Below are positions 15,780-25,190 of a DNA stretch of 64,000 nucleotides, piece after piece. The stretch spans positions 62,001 to 126,000 of the forward strand of contig NZ_JAICBZ010000003.1 of assembly GCF_020179405.1 (NCBI RefSeq). Direction: 5' to 3'. The position numbers were made by a program, and so were the translations under genes. The notes beneath the pieces were generated by a model that saw only the letters and a program-made list of their open reading frames with translations, had not been told where the DNA came from and searched no databases. Source of the DNA: Xinfangfangia pollutisoli (GTDB lineage Bacteria > Pseudomonadota > Alphaproteobacteria > Rhodobacterales > Rhodobacteraceae). Position 1 is the first letter of the stretch. Each line of letters opens with the position of its first letter.

Positions 15780-17990
15780 TCAGTTCCCCTGGCCCAGCAC
15801 GTCCCTGAGGATCTGCTCGGCCAGATCGTCTTCGGTCATGCCCGGTTTCTGCGGGTTCGAACCGTCGAAATAGGGCACTTCCTCGGGCTGCACGAAATCG
15901 TTCGGGTTCACCGTGCCGGCGGGCGGCGCAAAGCCCTCGGGCGTGGGCGAGAAGCGGCTGGCCGGGATCTCTTTCGGCAGCGGCTTCGGTTCGACCCCTT
16001 CGTTGATCCGCACCATGACTTCGTGCCAGATCTCGGCCGGCAGACCGCCGCCGGTGACGCCGGTCAGCGGCGTGTTGTCGTCATAGCCGATCCAGACCCC
16101 CACCACGTAATCCGCGGTGAAGCCCACGAACCAGGCGTCGCGGGCCGAGTTCGTGGTGCCGGTCTTGCCCGCGGCCTCGCGCCCATCCAGCCGCGCGCGG
16201 GTGCCGGTGCCCTTCTCGATCACCTGGGTCATCATGTAGATCAGCGCATGCGAGGCGGTTTCGGTGATCACCCGCTCGCCGATGCCGCCGCCCTGGCCGA
16301 ACAGCGCGGTATCCTCGCCCTTCAGCTTCAGCGCCACCAACCCGTAAGGCGTGACCGACGAGCCGCCGTTCAGGATGCCCGCATAGGCGCCGGTCATGTC
16401 GATCAGCGTCGATTCGCTGGCGCCCAGCGCCAGGGCCGGGCCATCGGCCAGATTGGTCGCGACGCCGAATTCGGTTGCGACCTTCTTCACCAGATCGCGG
16501 CCCACCAGTTCCTGGATCTTCACCGCCGGAATGTTGCGGCTTTCGGCCAGGGCCTGGGTCAGGGTGATCACGCCCTTGAACTTGCCGTCGTAATTCTTCG
16601 GCGCATAGGTGCCCGAGCCGGGGACATAGATCGACCAGGGGCTGTCATCGACATAATCCAGCGGCGAATAGCCCAGATCCATGGCGACGGCGTAGATGAA
16701 GGGCTTGAAGGCCGATCCGGTCTGCCGCAGCGCCTGGGTGGCGCGGTTGAAATCGCCCGCCATCGGCTTGTCGCGCCCGCCGACCATGGCCCGCACCGCG
16801 CCATCCGCGCTCATCACCACCACGGCGGCCTGGGCCTTGGACCCGGCCTTGACCTTGTTCTCGAACACCCAGGCCAGCGCCTCTTCGGCCTTGGCCTGCA
16901 GCTTCTGGTCCAGCGTCGTCTCGATCGTCACGTCTTCGGTCGTGTCGCGCGCCAGATAATCGGGCGTCGTCTCCATCACCCAATCGGCGAAGAAGCCGCC
17001 GGTGTTCTGCTTGGCCGCGTGGCTCAGCTCGGCCGGATGGTCCAGCGCATCCTGCGCCTCGGCATCGGTCAGATAGCCCTGGTCATGCATCAGCCCGATC
17101 ACCACCGCCGCCCGGTCGCGCGCCCGCTTCATGCTTGAGGTCGGCGCATAGGTCGACGGCGCCTTCAACAGCCCCGCCAGCATCGCCGCCTCGGCCGGGG
17201 TCACATCCGCCGCCGATTTGCCGAAATAGCGCTGCGACGCCGCTTCAAAGCCGCGCGCGCCGGCGCCCAGATAGGCGCGGTTGAAGTAGATCGTCAGAAT
17301 GTCCTTCTTGGAGTATTTCACCTCCATCGCCATGGCATAGGGCACTTCCTTGATCTTGCGCCACATGCCGCCGGACCGGCAGTCGGACTCGTAGGCGGCC
17401 TCGGTCTTCCATTGCGCGGAATCATAGGCGACGCCCAGGCACAGAAGCTTTGCCACCTGCTGGGTGATGGTCGAGCCGCCATTGCCCTCGAACGGGCGGC
17501 GGCCTTCCGCCAGGTTGATGCGGATGGCCGAGATGATGCCGCGCGGGCTGACGCCCAGATGCCAGAAGAAGCGCTTGTCTTCGGTGGCCACCACCGCGTT
17601 GACCAGATGGGGCGACACGCTGTCGGCCGTCAGGTTGCTGCCGAAGGTCTCGCCGCGCCAGGCGAAGACCTGGCCGTCGCGATCAAGCAGCGTGACCGAG
17701 CCGCGGGCCCGGCCATCCAGCAGATCGTCCAGGGGCGGCAGCTTGGCATAGAAGAAGAAGACCGCGCCGGCCAGAACCAGCGCGCCCACCGCGGTGACGC
17801 GCCACAGCACGCCCCAGATCATCCGCCACAGAAACAGGAAACCCCGCATCAGGAACCCATGCTGGCGCCGCGGCGGCCGCCGGGGGGCCGGCGGCTTTTT
17901 CGGAGCCGATTTCTTTTGTGTTGCAGCAGCTTGGCCTGAATAACGCCTATCCGCCACCAGGCGCCCGCCGCCGCCTTTTCCTGTCGCCAT
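15780..17990 (-). CDS. mrcA: Class A penicillin-binding protein (PBP1A family)
   Basis: A 736-aa bifunctional peptidoglycan synthase. Order: basic cytoplasmic tail (1-48), one membrane helix (about 50-82), glycosyltransferase domain with catalytic E137 in ATEDKRFFWHLGV and GGSTITQQVAK (about 172-182), then a transpeptidase domain with SxxK in TGSAFKPF, SxN in ESRNIP and KTG in AGKTGTTNSARDAWFVGFT. The C-terminus is a Pro/acid-rich tail. The ATG at 17990 begins the basic tail; an in-frame extension to 18128 is less likely because it runs through the probable promoter area. It shares a 270-base upstream region with divergent glnK. Confidence 0.95.
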   Translation of the reverse strand: MATGKGGGGRLVADRRYSGQAAATQKKSAPKKPPAPRRPPRRQHGFLMRGFLFLWRMIWGVLWRVTAVGALVLAGAVFFFYAKLPPLDDLLDGRARGSVTLLDRDGQVFAWRGETFGSNLTADSVSPHLVNAVVATEDKRFFWHLGVSPRGIISAIRINLAEGRRPFEGNGGSTITQQVAKLLCLGVAYDSAQWKTEAAYESDCRSGGMWRKIKEVPYAMAMEVKYSKKDILTIYFNRAYLGAGARGFEAASQRYFGKSAADVTPAEAAMLAGLLKAPSTYAPTSSMKRARDRAAVVIGLMHDQGYLTDAEAQDALDHPAELSHAAKQNTGGFFADWVMETTPDYLARDTTEDVTIETTLDQKLQAKAEEALAWVFENKVKAGSKAQAAVVVMSADGAVRAMVGGRDKPMAGDFNRATQALRQTGSAFKPFIYAVAMDLGYSPLDYVDDSPWSIYVPGSGTYAPKNYDGKFKGVITLTQALAESRNIPAVKIQELVGRDLVKKVATEFGVATNLADGPALALGASESTLIDMTGAYAGILNGGSSVTPYGLVALKLKGEDTALFGQGGGIGERVITETASHALIYMMTQVIEKGTGTRARLDGREAAGKTGTTNSARDAWFVGFTADYVVGVWIGYDDNTPLTGVTGGGLPAEIWHEVMVRINEGVEPKPLPKEIPASRFSPTPEGFAPPAGTVNPNDFVQPEEVPYFDGSNPQKPGMTEDDLAEQILRDVLGQGN

Positions 17991-18123
17991 CGCCTGTATG
18001 CCCGCCGGTTTCGTGCGTGTTCTTCTCGCGCCGGAATCTATCCTGCTTTGGGTCCGATGCGAAGACCATGCTCTGGCGATTCGCGTGTCAACTTTGCCCA
18101 AATTTTGGGCCGACGACACTGTA

Positions 18124-18140
18124 TGCACAGTTTTTGTGCA
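18124..18140. promoter_or_regulatory. NtrC-like operator upstream of glnK-amtB
   Basis: TGCACA-GTTTT-TGTGCA is a perfect 17-base inverted repeat and keeps the TGCAC-N7-GTGCA frame of the enterobacterial NtrC site (TGCACCA-N3-TGGTGCA). It lies 121 bases before glnK. I see no convincing sigma-54 promoter between site and gene; in Rhodobacter NtrC is known to work with the housekeeping sigma factor. Confidence 0.65.
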
Positions 18141-18260
18141 GTATTGGCCGGCAACACCGCCTTCAGCCCTGCCCTATTCTTGTGCTGCACGCCGATTGCA
18201 CGCCCTTGTGTTCAGCAAGGGCCCGCTTCCCGGGCCCGCACAAAATCAGAGGGGAAGGAC

Positions 18261-18599
18261 GTGAAACTCATCATTGCAGCAATCAAGCCGTTCAAGCTCG
18301 ACGAGGTCCGCGAAGCGCTGACCGCGATCGGCGTGCGCGGCATGATGGTGACCGAGATCAAGGGCTTCGGCAGCCAATCCGGCCATACCGAAATCTATCG
18401 CGGCGCCGAATATGCCGTGAATTTCGTGCCGAAGGTCCGGCTTGAAATCGTCGTCGCCGACGCGCTGTCCGACCAGGTGGTCGAGACCATCCGCTCGACC
18501 GCCAAGACCGACAAGATCGGCGACGGAAAGATTTTCGTCCTCGACGTGGAACATGCCGTGCGCGTGCGCACCGGCGAAACCGATGACGAAGCGCTGTAA
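18261..18599 (+). CDS. glnK: Nitrogen regulatory PII protein GlnK
   Basis: A 112-aa trimeric PII signal protein that senses 2-oxoglutarate, ATP/ADP and glutamine and controls AmtB and other partners. Start MKLIIAAIKPFKLDEVREAL is typical, and the T-loop ends in YRGAEY with the uridylylated Tyr51. The loop before it reads GFGSQSGHTEIYRG; E. coli GlnB has GRQKGH, so the Arg and Lys of that loop are replaced. Later motifs KIGDGKIFV and VRVRTGETDDEAL complete the family. GTG start at 18261 follows AGGGGAAGG. It lies 30 bases before amtB and downstream of an NtrC-like palindrome, the standard glnK-amtB arrangement. Confidence 0.97.
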   Translation: MKLIIAAIKPFKLDEVREALTAIGVRGMMVTEIKGFGSQSGHTEIYRGAEYAVNFVPKVRLEIVVADALSDQVVETIRSTAKTDKIGDGKIFVLDVEHAVRVRTGETDDEAL

Positions 18600-18629
18600 G
18601 CGCCCTGGGGTAGAGGGGACAGAGACAAG

Positions 18630-20003
18630 ATGAATTACCGCAACACATTTGCCGGCCTGGGCGCGCTTTCGGCCGCGCTGATGGCCAGCCTGCCCGCCTG
18701 GGCGCAGGAGGCGACCGAAGCCGCCACCGAGACCGTCACCGAAGCCGCTGCCGCGGTGGTGCCGGTCATCGACAAGGGCGACGTGGCCTGGATGATGACC
18801 TCGACCGTGCTGGTGCTGTTCATGACCGTGCCGGGCCTGGCGCTGTTCTATGGCGGCCTGGTGCGCACCAAGAACATGCTGTCGGTCCTGATGCAGACGA
18901 CGCTGATCGCCGCCGTGGTGATGGTGATCTGGATCGTCTACGGCTATTCCTTCGCCTTCGGCGGCGGCACCTCGCCCTATTGGGGCGGTCTGGCCAAGAT
19001 GTTCCTGGCCGGCGTGACGGTCGACAGCACCGCCGCGACCTTCTCGGAAGGCTACGTCCTGCCGGAATACCTGTTCATCGCCTTCCAGATGACCTTCGCT
19101 GCCATCACGCCGGCGCTGATCATCGGCGGCTTTGCCGAGCGGATCAAATTCTCGGCGGCGATCCTGTTCTCGGTCCTGTGGGTGACCTTCTCGTATTTCC
19201 CGGTCGCCCATATGGTCTGGGATGCCGCGGGCCTGATCTACAACTGGTCGGCGATCGACTTTGCCGGCGGCACCGTGGTGCATATCAACGCCGGTGTCGC
19301 GGCGCTGGTCGCCTCGATCATGATCGGCAAGCGTGTCGGCTACGGCAAGGACAACATGGCGCCGCATTCGATGACGCTGACCATGGTCGGGGCCTCGATG
19401 CTGTGGGTCGGCTGGTTCGGCTTCAACGTCGGCTCGAACCTGGAAGCCACGGCGGGCGCCACGCTGGCGATGATCAACACCTTCCTGGCCACGGCCGGCG
19501 CGATCATCGGCTGGTGCCTGATCGAAGTGCTGACCCGCGGCAAGGCCTCGATGCTGGGCGCGGCTTCGGGCATGGTGGCCGGCCTTGTGGCCATCACCCC
19601 GGCCTGCGGCACCACCGGTCCGGTCGGCGCCATCGTCCTGGGCTTCATCGCCGCCATCGCCTGCTACTTCTTCGTGACCACGGTGAAGCACAAGCTGGGC
19701 TATGACGACAGCCTTGACGTCTTCGGCGTGCATGGCATCGGCGGGATCATCGGCGCCATCGGCACCGGCATCCTCTGCGCCCCCTCGCTGGGCGGCACGG
19801 GCTTCATCGTCGAGGCCGGCACGATGGGCGCCCAGGTCGCTGCCCAGTTCAAGGGTGTGGTCGTGACCATCCTGTGGTCGGGCGTCGTCTCGGTGATCGC
19901 CCTGTTCATCGTCAAGGCCCTGACCGGGTTGCGCGTCAAGGAAGATGCCGAACGCGAAGGCCTGGACCTGACCTCGCATGGCGAGCGCGCCTACAACTAC
20001 TGA
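18630..20003 (+). CDS. amtB: Ammonium transporter
   Basis: A 457-aa inner-membrane ammonium channel. It begins with a signal peptide (cleavage after AWA, near residue 25), an acidic periplasmic stretch, then eleven hydrophobic helices. Family marks are PGLALFYGGLVRTKNMLSV, the signature DFAGGTVVHINAGVAALV, and the two pore histidines in YFPVAHMVW and FGVHGIGG. The cytoplasmic C-terminal helix (GLRVKEDAEREGLDLTSHGERAYNY) is the part that GlnK binds. Co-transcribed with glnK. A strong terminator hairpin follows. Confidence 0.97.
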   Translation: MNYRNTFAGLGALSAALMASLPAWAQEATEAATETVTEAAAAVVPVIDKGDVAWMMTSTVLVLFMTVPGLALFYGGLVRTKNMLSVLMQTTLIAAVVMVIWIVYGYSFAFGGGTSPYWGGLAKMFLAGVTVDSTAATFSEGYVLPEYLFIAFQMTFAAITPALIIGGFAERIKFSAAILFSVLWVTFSYFPVAHMVWDAAGLIYNWSAIDFAGGTVVHINAGVAALVASIMIGKRVGYGKDNMAPHSMTLTMVGASMLWVGWFGFNVGSNLEATAGATLAMINTFLATAGAIIGWCLIEVLTRGKASMLGAASGMVAGLVAITPACGTTGPVGAIVLGFIAAIACYFFVTTVKHKLGYDDSLDVFGVHGIGGIIGAIGTGILCAPSLGGTGFIVEAGTMGAQVAAQFKGVVVTILWSGVVSVIALFIVKALTGLRVKEDAEREGLDLTSHGERAYNY

Positions 20004-20094
20004 TCGCAAGCTTCGCCGGGACGGTCCTCCCCCGTCCCGGCACCTCGGCGCCGGCACAGCGGTTCTCCTCCCCCGCCCGCCGGTTGCACAGAAG

Positions 20095-20130
20095 AACGGC
20101 CCGTGTCGCAGGACACGGGCCGTTTCTTTT
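20095..20130. terminator. Intrinsic terminator after amtB (bidirectional)
   Basis: A perfect 13-base stem (AACGGCCCGTGTC at 20095-20107 with GACACGGGCCGTT at 20112-20124) around a GCAG loop is followed by TCTTTT. It ends glnK-amtB; the A-rich left side could also stop the convergent mlaA-mlaC transcript. Confidence 0.9.
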
Positions 20131-20154
20131 GCCTTGCGCAGGGAAAGCGCCGGG

Positions 20155-20760
20155 TCAGACCCTTTTCAGATCCTCGATCAGCGCATCCACATCGCCGCGG
20201 CGCTTGTCCAGCATGGCGCCGATCTCGGTGCGTTCCGAGGCCAGCATGTTCACGCCTTCGATGATGATGTTGAAGAACAGGCTCTTGCCCGCCTTGTCGC
20301 TGACATGCCAGCGCACCTCGAACGGGCTTTCGCCCTTCAGATAGGCGGTCGAGATCACCTCGGAATAGCTTTTCAGCGGCCGCGCATCGTTGACCTCGAT
20401 CTTGCCGCCAATGAATTCGCGGAAGCGCCGGCCGTATTTGCGGCTGATATAGCCCTGGAAGGCCTTGGTGAAGGCGGTCATCTGCGCCGGGCTTGCCGAA
20501 CGCGCGGCCACGCCCAGGGCGGACCGGGCAATGGTCGGCACATCGGCATAGCGCACGAAGACCTGCTCGAAGGCGGGGTACATCTGCTTTTCGGACTTGC
20601 CCGAGCTGATCACCGCATTCACCTCGGCGACCACCTTGTCGATCAGGGCACGGGCCTGATCGGTGTTCAGGGCGGCGGCGGGCAGGGCGCCGAACGCGGC
20701 CGCGGCGGCGAAGCCTGCGCCGACAAAGGCCCGACGGGAGAGCATGGGATTACTGGCCAT
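20155..20760 (-). CDS. mlaC: MlaC/Ttg2D-type phospholipid-transfer periplasmic protein
   Basis: A 201-aa periplasmic carrier thought to move phospholipids between outer-membrane MlaA and the inner-membrane Mla ABC complex. It starts with a signal peptide bearing twin Arg (SRRAFVGAGFAAAAAFGALPAAA), so export may be by Tat. The mature part shows the Tol-tol_Ttg2/MlaC pattern: FVRYADVPTIARSALG, FTKAFQGYISRKYGRRF, and a C-terminal stretch FFNIIIEGVNMLASERTEIGAMLDK. The start at 20760 overlaps the end of mlaA by 11 bases. The transporter genes mlaDEF are not in the window. Confidence 0.9.
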   Translation of the reverse strand: MASNPMLSRRAFVGAGFAAAAAFGALPAAALNTDQARALIDKVVAEVNAVISSGKSEKQMYPAFEQVFVRYADVPTIARSALGVAARSASPAQMTAFTKAFQGYISRKYGRRFREFIGGKIEVNDARPLKSYSEVISTAYLKGESPFEVRWHVSDKAGKSLFFNIIIEGVNMLASERTEIGAMLDKRRGDVDALIEDLKRV

Positions 20761-21541
20761 AGGGATCCTCGTAGGGGTCGATGAAACCGTCGCCACCGCC
20801 GGCCGCGCCGCCTTCAGATCCAGGCTCGGCCTGGCCCAGTTCGAAGCGGCGATTCTGCAGATAAAGAAGGCGCGCCTGCGCGTAGCTGTCAGCGCTTTCA
20901 TATAGAATCGAATCCACCGTATTTGAATAACGGTAGCGATCATTAAGCCGTGAAAGCGCCTTCACCACGGTCATCGCCGTGGCATCGTCATCCTTGAACA
21001 CCGAATTCAGCGGGTCGAAGGCGATATCGACCACCGTGCCCACCGCATCGCGCGCGGTCGAGGGGCCGAAGACCGGCAATTCGACATAGGGCCCTTCGCC
21101 CACGCCCCAGACATGCAGCGTCTCGCCGAAATCGGTCTTGGCATCGGGGATGCCCGCATCGTCGGCCACGTCGAACAGCCCGCCAATGCCGAAGACCACA
21201 TTCACCGCAAAGCGCGCGGCCGTGCTTCCGGCATCCTGAATATTGCCTTGCAACAGATGGTTGGCGAAAATCCCGGGCTGCGACAGCGTATCGGCGACGT
21301 TCGACACGCTTTGCCGCACCGGCTCGGGCACGACCGTGCCATAGACCTTGGAGACCGGCCGCACCGCGACCGTATCCAGCCCCTTGTTCAGCCCATGCAC
21401 GGCCCGGTTCGCAGGTTCCAGCGGATCATAGATCCCTTGCGAGCTGGTGCCCCCCGCGCAGGCCGCCAGCACCAGCGGCAGCGCCAGAAGCGCCGCATGT
21501 CCAGAACCGGGTTTGCACCGTACCGACCTTGCCGCGCCCAT
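20750..21541 (-). CDS. mlaA: MlaA/VacJ outer-membrane lipoprotein
   Basis: A 263-aa lipoprotein that removes misplaced phospholipids from the outer leaflet of the outer membrane. A signal peptide with lipobox LAAC (cleavage before C28) precedes the VacJ domain: YDPLEPANRAVHGLNKGLD, NHLLQGNIQDAGSTAARFAVN, HVWGVGEGPYVELPVFGPS and the C-terminal RYRYSNTVDSILYESADSY. The acidic Gly-rich end (GGDGFIDPYEDPYGQ) is an extra tail. Start chosen at 21541, 9 bases after AAGGCAGG; ATGs at 21547 and 21550 are close alternatives. Forms an operon with mlaC. Confidence 0.95.
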   Translation of the reverse strand: MGAARSVRCKPGSGHAALLALPLVLAACAGGTSSQGIYDPLEPANRAVHGLNKGLDTVAVRPVSKVYGTVVPEPVRQSVSNVADTLSQPGIFANHLLQGNIQDAGSTAARFAVNVVFGIGGLFDVADDAGIPDAKTDFGETLHVWGVGEGPYVELPVFGPSTARDAVGTVVDIAFDPLNSVFKDDDATAMTVVKALSRLNDRYRYSNTVDSILYESADSYAQARLLYLQNRRFELGQAEPGSEGGAAGGGDGFIDPYEDPYGQ

Positions 21542-21697
21542 CCGCATCATCCTGCCTTGCCCGTCCCGCCTGGGTCCCATGCCGCGCCCTGCGCTGCAGC
21601 TGCAGCAACGCCCGGCAGCAAGCCTTACGGCTTGCCTTATCGTCTGACAACCGCCATTCGTAGAGCCATATCCGGGACGGCAAGGATCGGCCTGAAA

Positions 21698-23443
21698 ATG
21701 ACATTTGAGACACGGCACGACGGGGCCCGCGGCCGATCGGAACTGACAGCGGCCCGCCGCCTGTCGCGCATGGCCTTTCTGTCGGCCTTCCTGTTTTCGG
21801 TCTTCGTCAACCTGCTGATGCTGACCGCGCCGATCTACATGATGCAGGTCTATGACCGGGTGCTTGTGTCGCGATCCGAGCCCACGCTGGTTGCGCTGAC
21901 CCTGCTGATGGCCTTCCTGTTCCTGATCATGGGGCTTCTCGACAATGTCCGCGCGCGCGTCCTGGCGCGGATCGGCCTGCGCTTTCAAGAGGCGCTGGAT
22001 GGCCGTGTCCTGTCGGCCGCCTTCCGCCGGCTGACCGTGGCCCCGCGCGACACCAACGCGCTTTCCGCCCAGCGCGATCTGGATTCGGTGGCACGGCTTT
22101 GGACCTCGCCGCTGCTGGTCGCGCTGATGGACCTGCCCTGGGCGCCGTTCTTTGCCGCGGGCCTGTTCGTCTTCGATGTCTGGATGGGGGTTCTGGCCCT
22201 GGCCGGCGCGGCGCTGCTGTTCCTGTTCACCCTGGCCAATCAGGCGATGACCGAGGCGCGGCTGAACCAGGCCACGCTGTCGGGCCTGGCGGCCGACCGG
22301 CAGGCCGAGAACCTGAAATCGGAATCCGAGCTGATCCGCGCCCTGGGCATGACCGGCCACGCCTTCGCCCGCTGGCAGCAGCTGCGCGCCAGGGCGCAGG
22401 TCCAGGCCGCCGGCGCCACCGACACCGCCTCGGCCTTCGCCTCGCTGTCGCGCACTTTCCGGCTGTTCCTGCAATCGGCGATGCTGGGCCTGGGCGCCTG
22501 GCTGGTCCTGCATGGCGACCTGTCGCCCGGCGCGATGATCGCGGGCTCGGTGCTGATGGGCCGCGCCCTGCAGCCGATCGAGATTGCCGTGTCGCAATGG
22601 TCGGTGCTGACCCGCGCCCGGGCCGCGCGCGACCGGCTGTCGCAGCTTCTGTCCGACATGCCGCCCGAACCCGTCCGCACCGCCCTGCCGCGCCCCGCCG
22701 CCCGGCTGGAGGCCCAGGGCCTGGTCGTGGTCCCCCCGGGCGAGACGCAGCCCACGCTGCGGGGCGTCTCGTTCACGCTGATGCCGGGCCAGGCGATGGG
22801 GGTGATCGGCGCCTCGGGCTCGGGCAAATCGACGCTGGCGCGCGCGCTGATCGGGCTGTGGCGGCCCTCGGCCGGGCGGGTACGGTTGGATGGCGCCACG
22901 CTGGACCAATACGATCCCGACGTGCTGGGCAGCTATATCGGCTATCTGCCGCAGCGGGTGACGCTGTTCGACGGCACGATCGCCGAGAACATCGCCCGGC
23001 TCGATGGCCAGGCCGATCCGGCCCGCATCGTCGAGGCGGCGAAGAAGGCCGCCGTGCATGAGATGATCCTGCAACTGCCGCAGGGCTATGACACGCCGGT
23101 TTCCACCATGGGCGGGCGGCTGTCGGGCGGGCAGATCCAGCGCGTCGGCCTGGCGCGCGCCTTCTATGGCGATCCGGTGATCCTGATCCTGGACGAGCCG
23201 AATTCGAACCTGGACAATGAAGGCTCGCTGGCGCTGAACCAGGCGATCCGCGCCGCCAAGGCCGAAGGGCGGGCCGTGCTGATCATGGCGCATCGCCCCG
23301 CGGCCATTCAGGAATGCGATCTGCTGATGGTGCTGAAGGACGGGCTGGTCCAGGCCCAGGGCCCGCGCGAGAAGGTGCTGCGCGAGACGGTGAAGAACGC
23401 GGGCGAGATCACCCGCTCCAGCGCCCCGGGAGGCGTGTCATGA
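21698..23443 (+). CDS. Type I secretion ABC transporter (PrtD/HlyB-like)
   Basis: A 581-aa inner-membrane exporter half of a type I secretion system. An N-terminal membrane domain with about six helices (roughly 25-310) is followed by an ATP-binding domain with Walker [10 protein letters not shown], signature [15 protein letters not shown], Walker B VILILDEP and NSNLD. It lacks the N-terminal C39-like domain of toxin exporters, which fits the PrtD branch that exports RTX proteins with a C-terminal signal. The ATG at 21698 follows AAGGA. Its stop overlaps the start of the HlyD partner (ATGA). No outer-membrane TolC-like gene is adjacent. Confidence 0.93.
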   Translation: MTFETRHDGARGRSELTAARRLSRMAFLSAFLFSVFVNLLMLTAPIYMMQVYDRVLVSRSEPTLVALTLLMAFLFLIMGLLDNVRARVLARIGLRFQEALDGRVLSAAFRRLTVAPRDTNALSAQRDLDSVARLWTSPLLVALMDLPWAPFFAAGLFVFDVWMGVLALAGAALLFLFTLANQAMTEARLNQATLSGLAADRQAENLKSESELIRALGMTGHAFARWQQLRARAQVQAAGATDTASAFASLSRTFRLFLQSAMLGLGAWLVLHGDLSPGAMIAGSVLMGRALQPIEIAVSQWSVLTRARAARDRLSQLLSDMPPEPVRTALPRPAARLEAQGLVVVPPGETQPTLRGVSFTLMPGQAMGVIGASGSGKSTLARALIGLWRPSAGRVRLDGATLDQYDPDVLGSYIGYLPQRVTLFDGTIAENIARLDGQADPARIVEAAKKAAVHEMILQLPQGYDTPVSTMGGRLSGGQIQRVGLARAFYGDPVILILDEPNSNLDNEGSLALNQAIRAAKAEGRAVLIMAHRPAAIQECDLLMVLKDGLVQAQGPREKVLRETVKNAGEITRSSAPGGVS

Positions 23444-25101
23444 GCGAGGCCGACAAAAGCCGCCCCGATGCCGCACAAGCCGATGCGATGCCCGAACCGC
23501 AGCCCGTGCCGCCCGGCGCGGTGCATCTGGGCTTTGGCGCCGGCATGGGCGCGATCGGGCCCGGAATGGCGACCGGGCCGACCGTCGGCCTTCCCGCACA
23601 ACCGCAGCCGCAACCCCAGCCGCAGCCGGGCCCCGCCGCGCCCGCCCAGGCGCAGCCGGCCCCGCCCGCCACCGCCGCCGCGCCTGCCGCCGATCCCGCC
23701 CCGCCCCGCGACCTGCCGCGCGACCTTCCGGTGCCGGTGCCGCCCCTGCCCGCCCCGCGGCCAGGCCCGCGTTTCGATGCCGTCAGCGCCGATGCACCCG
23801 GCGGCGGCCGGCCCGCCTGGTCATCGCGCGGCCCGCTGATCCAGGGCTTCCTGGCGCTGATCGTCCTGGTCTTCGGCTTCGGTCTTTGGGCCAGCCTTGC
23901 CTCGATCTCGGGCGCGGTCGTCGCCTCGGGCCGTGTCGAGGTCGAGCAGAACCGCCAGGTCGTGCAGCATCCCGATGGCGGCGTGGTCAAAGAGATCGCG
24001 GTGGTCGAAGGCCAGACCGTCGCCGCCGGCGACGTGCTGATCCGACTGGACGGCGCGCAGATCCGCTCGGAATACGCGATCGCCGATGGCACGCTTAGCG
24101 AATTGCGCGCCCGCAAGGCCCGGCTGCAGGCCGAACGCGACGGCGCCGCCGCCATCGACTTTCCCGCCGATCTTCTGGCCGATGCCGCCGCCCGCCCCGA
24201 AGTGGCCGAACAGGTCGAGGGCCAGGCGAAACTGTTCGACGCCCGGGCCGACACCTCGGCCCGCGAAGCCGAACAGCTGGGCCAGCGCATCGAACAGATC
24301 CACTCGCAGATCGAAGGGATCGACGCGCAATCCGAAGCGCTGAAGACCCAGCTTTCGCTGATCCGCGAGGAACTGGCCAATCAGCAATCGCTGCTGGACA
24401 AGGGGCTTGCCCAGGCCTCGGCCGTGCTGGCCCTGCAGCGCGAAGAGGCGCGGCTTCAGGGCCTGGTCGGCGATCTGGCCTCGCAGCGCGCCGAGGCGGA
24501 AGAGCGCATCACCGAAAACCAGGTGCAGATCGGCCGTATCGCCGTGGTGCGCCGGGAAGAGGCGACCAGCGAATTGCGCGATCTGGGCGCGCAGGAACTG
24601 GAACTGGCCGAAAAGCGCCGCGCCCTGGCCGAGGAAATCGCAAGGCTGGATATCCGCGCCCCGGTCTCGGGGGTGGTGCTGGGTCTGGCCGTCACCACGC
24701 CGCAATCGGTGGTCCGCCCGGCCGATCCGCTGCTGTATATCGTGCCGCAGGACCGGCCGCTGCTGATCTCGGCCCAGGTGCCGCCGATCCATATCGACGA
24801 GATCCATGTCGGCCAGGGGGTGGAACTGGTGTTCTCGGCCTTCTCGTCGCGCACGACGCCGCATCTGCAGGGCCGGATCAGCATGGTCTCGGCCGATGCC
24901 TTCACCGACCAGACCACCCATGCGTCCTTCTACCGGATCGAGGTCATGCTGCAGCAAGGCGAGGTCGACAAGCTGGGGGGCATGACGCTGCTGCCCGGCA
25001 TGCCGGTCGAGGCCTTCATCCAGACCGAGGCGCGCTCGCCCGCGGCCTATCTGCTGAAGCCCTTCACTGATTACTTCAATCTCGCCTTCCGCGAGAACTG
25101 A
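23440..25101 (+). CDS. HlyD-family type I secretion adaptor with long Pro-rich tail
   Basis: A 553-aa membrane-fusion protein that links the ABC exporter to an outer-membrane channel. Normal parts: one membrane helix (about 133-155), a lipoyl-like half ([27 protein letters not shown], residues about 168-195), a long coiled-coil hairpin rich in Glu/Arg/Gln (about 200-410), the second lipoyl half ([14 protein letters not shown]) and a beta-barrel region. Unusual is the cytoplasmic N-terminus of about 130 residues, rich in Pro/Ala with PQPQPQPQP and PAPP repeats, which typical HlyD/PrtE proteins (short tails of 20-50 residues) lack. Start overlaps the ABC gene. Confidence 0.92.
   Translation: MSEADKSRPDAAQADAMPEPQPVPPGAVHLGFGAGMGAIGPGMATGPTVGLPAQPQPQPQPQPGPAAPAQAQPAPPATAAAPAADPAPPRDLPRDLPVPVPPLPAPRPGPRFDAVSADAPGGGRPAWSSRGPLIQGFLALIVLVFGFGLWASLASISGAVVASGRVEVEQNRQVVQHPDGGVVKEIAVVEGQTVAAGDVLIRLDGAQIRSEYAIADGTLSELRARKARLQAERDGAAAIDFPADLLADAAARPEVAEQVEGQAKLFDARADTSAREAEQLGQRIEQIHSQIEGIDAQSEALKTQLSLIREELANQQSLLDKGLAQASAVLALQREEARLQGLVGDLASQRAEAEERITENQVQIGRIAVVRREEATSELRDLGAQELELAEKRRALAEEIARLDIRAPVSGVVLGLAVTTPQSVVRPADPLLYIVPQDRPLLISAQVPPIHIDEIHVGQGVELVFSAFSSRTTPHLQGRISMVSADAFTDQTTHASFYRIEVMLQQGEVDKLGGMTLLPGMPVEAFIQTEARSPAAYLLKPFTDYFNLAFREN
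23589..23710 (+). repeat. Pro/Gln- and Pro/Ala-coding low-complexity stretch in HlyD gene
   Basis: CCGCAGCCG- and CCCGCC-type units repeat over about 120 bases, giving PQPQPQPQP and [12 protein letters not shown]. The run is in frame and likely variable in length between strains. Confidence 0.6.
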
Positions 25102-25190
25102 CCCCGCCGGCATCGGGCGCGCGTCCCGCCGCCTTGCCCTGCCCCGCACCGGCCGTTAGGGTCGCGGCGCATCTGAACCAGGAGAACGCC

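Noticed and set aside
18181-18205. Possible sigma-54 promoter (GCTGCACG-N4-TTGCA) before glnK
   Set aside because: The -24 element lacks the essential GG and only the -12 half fits.
21542-23293. Long upstream extension of the mlaA frame on the minus strand
   Set aside because: It lies opposite the type I ABC gene and has no motif; the lipoprotein signal defines the mlaA start near 21541.
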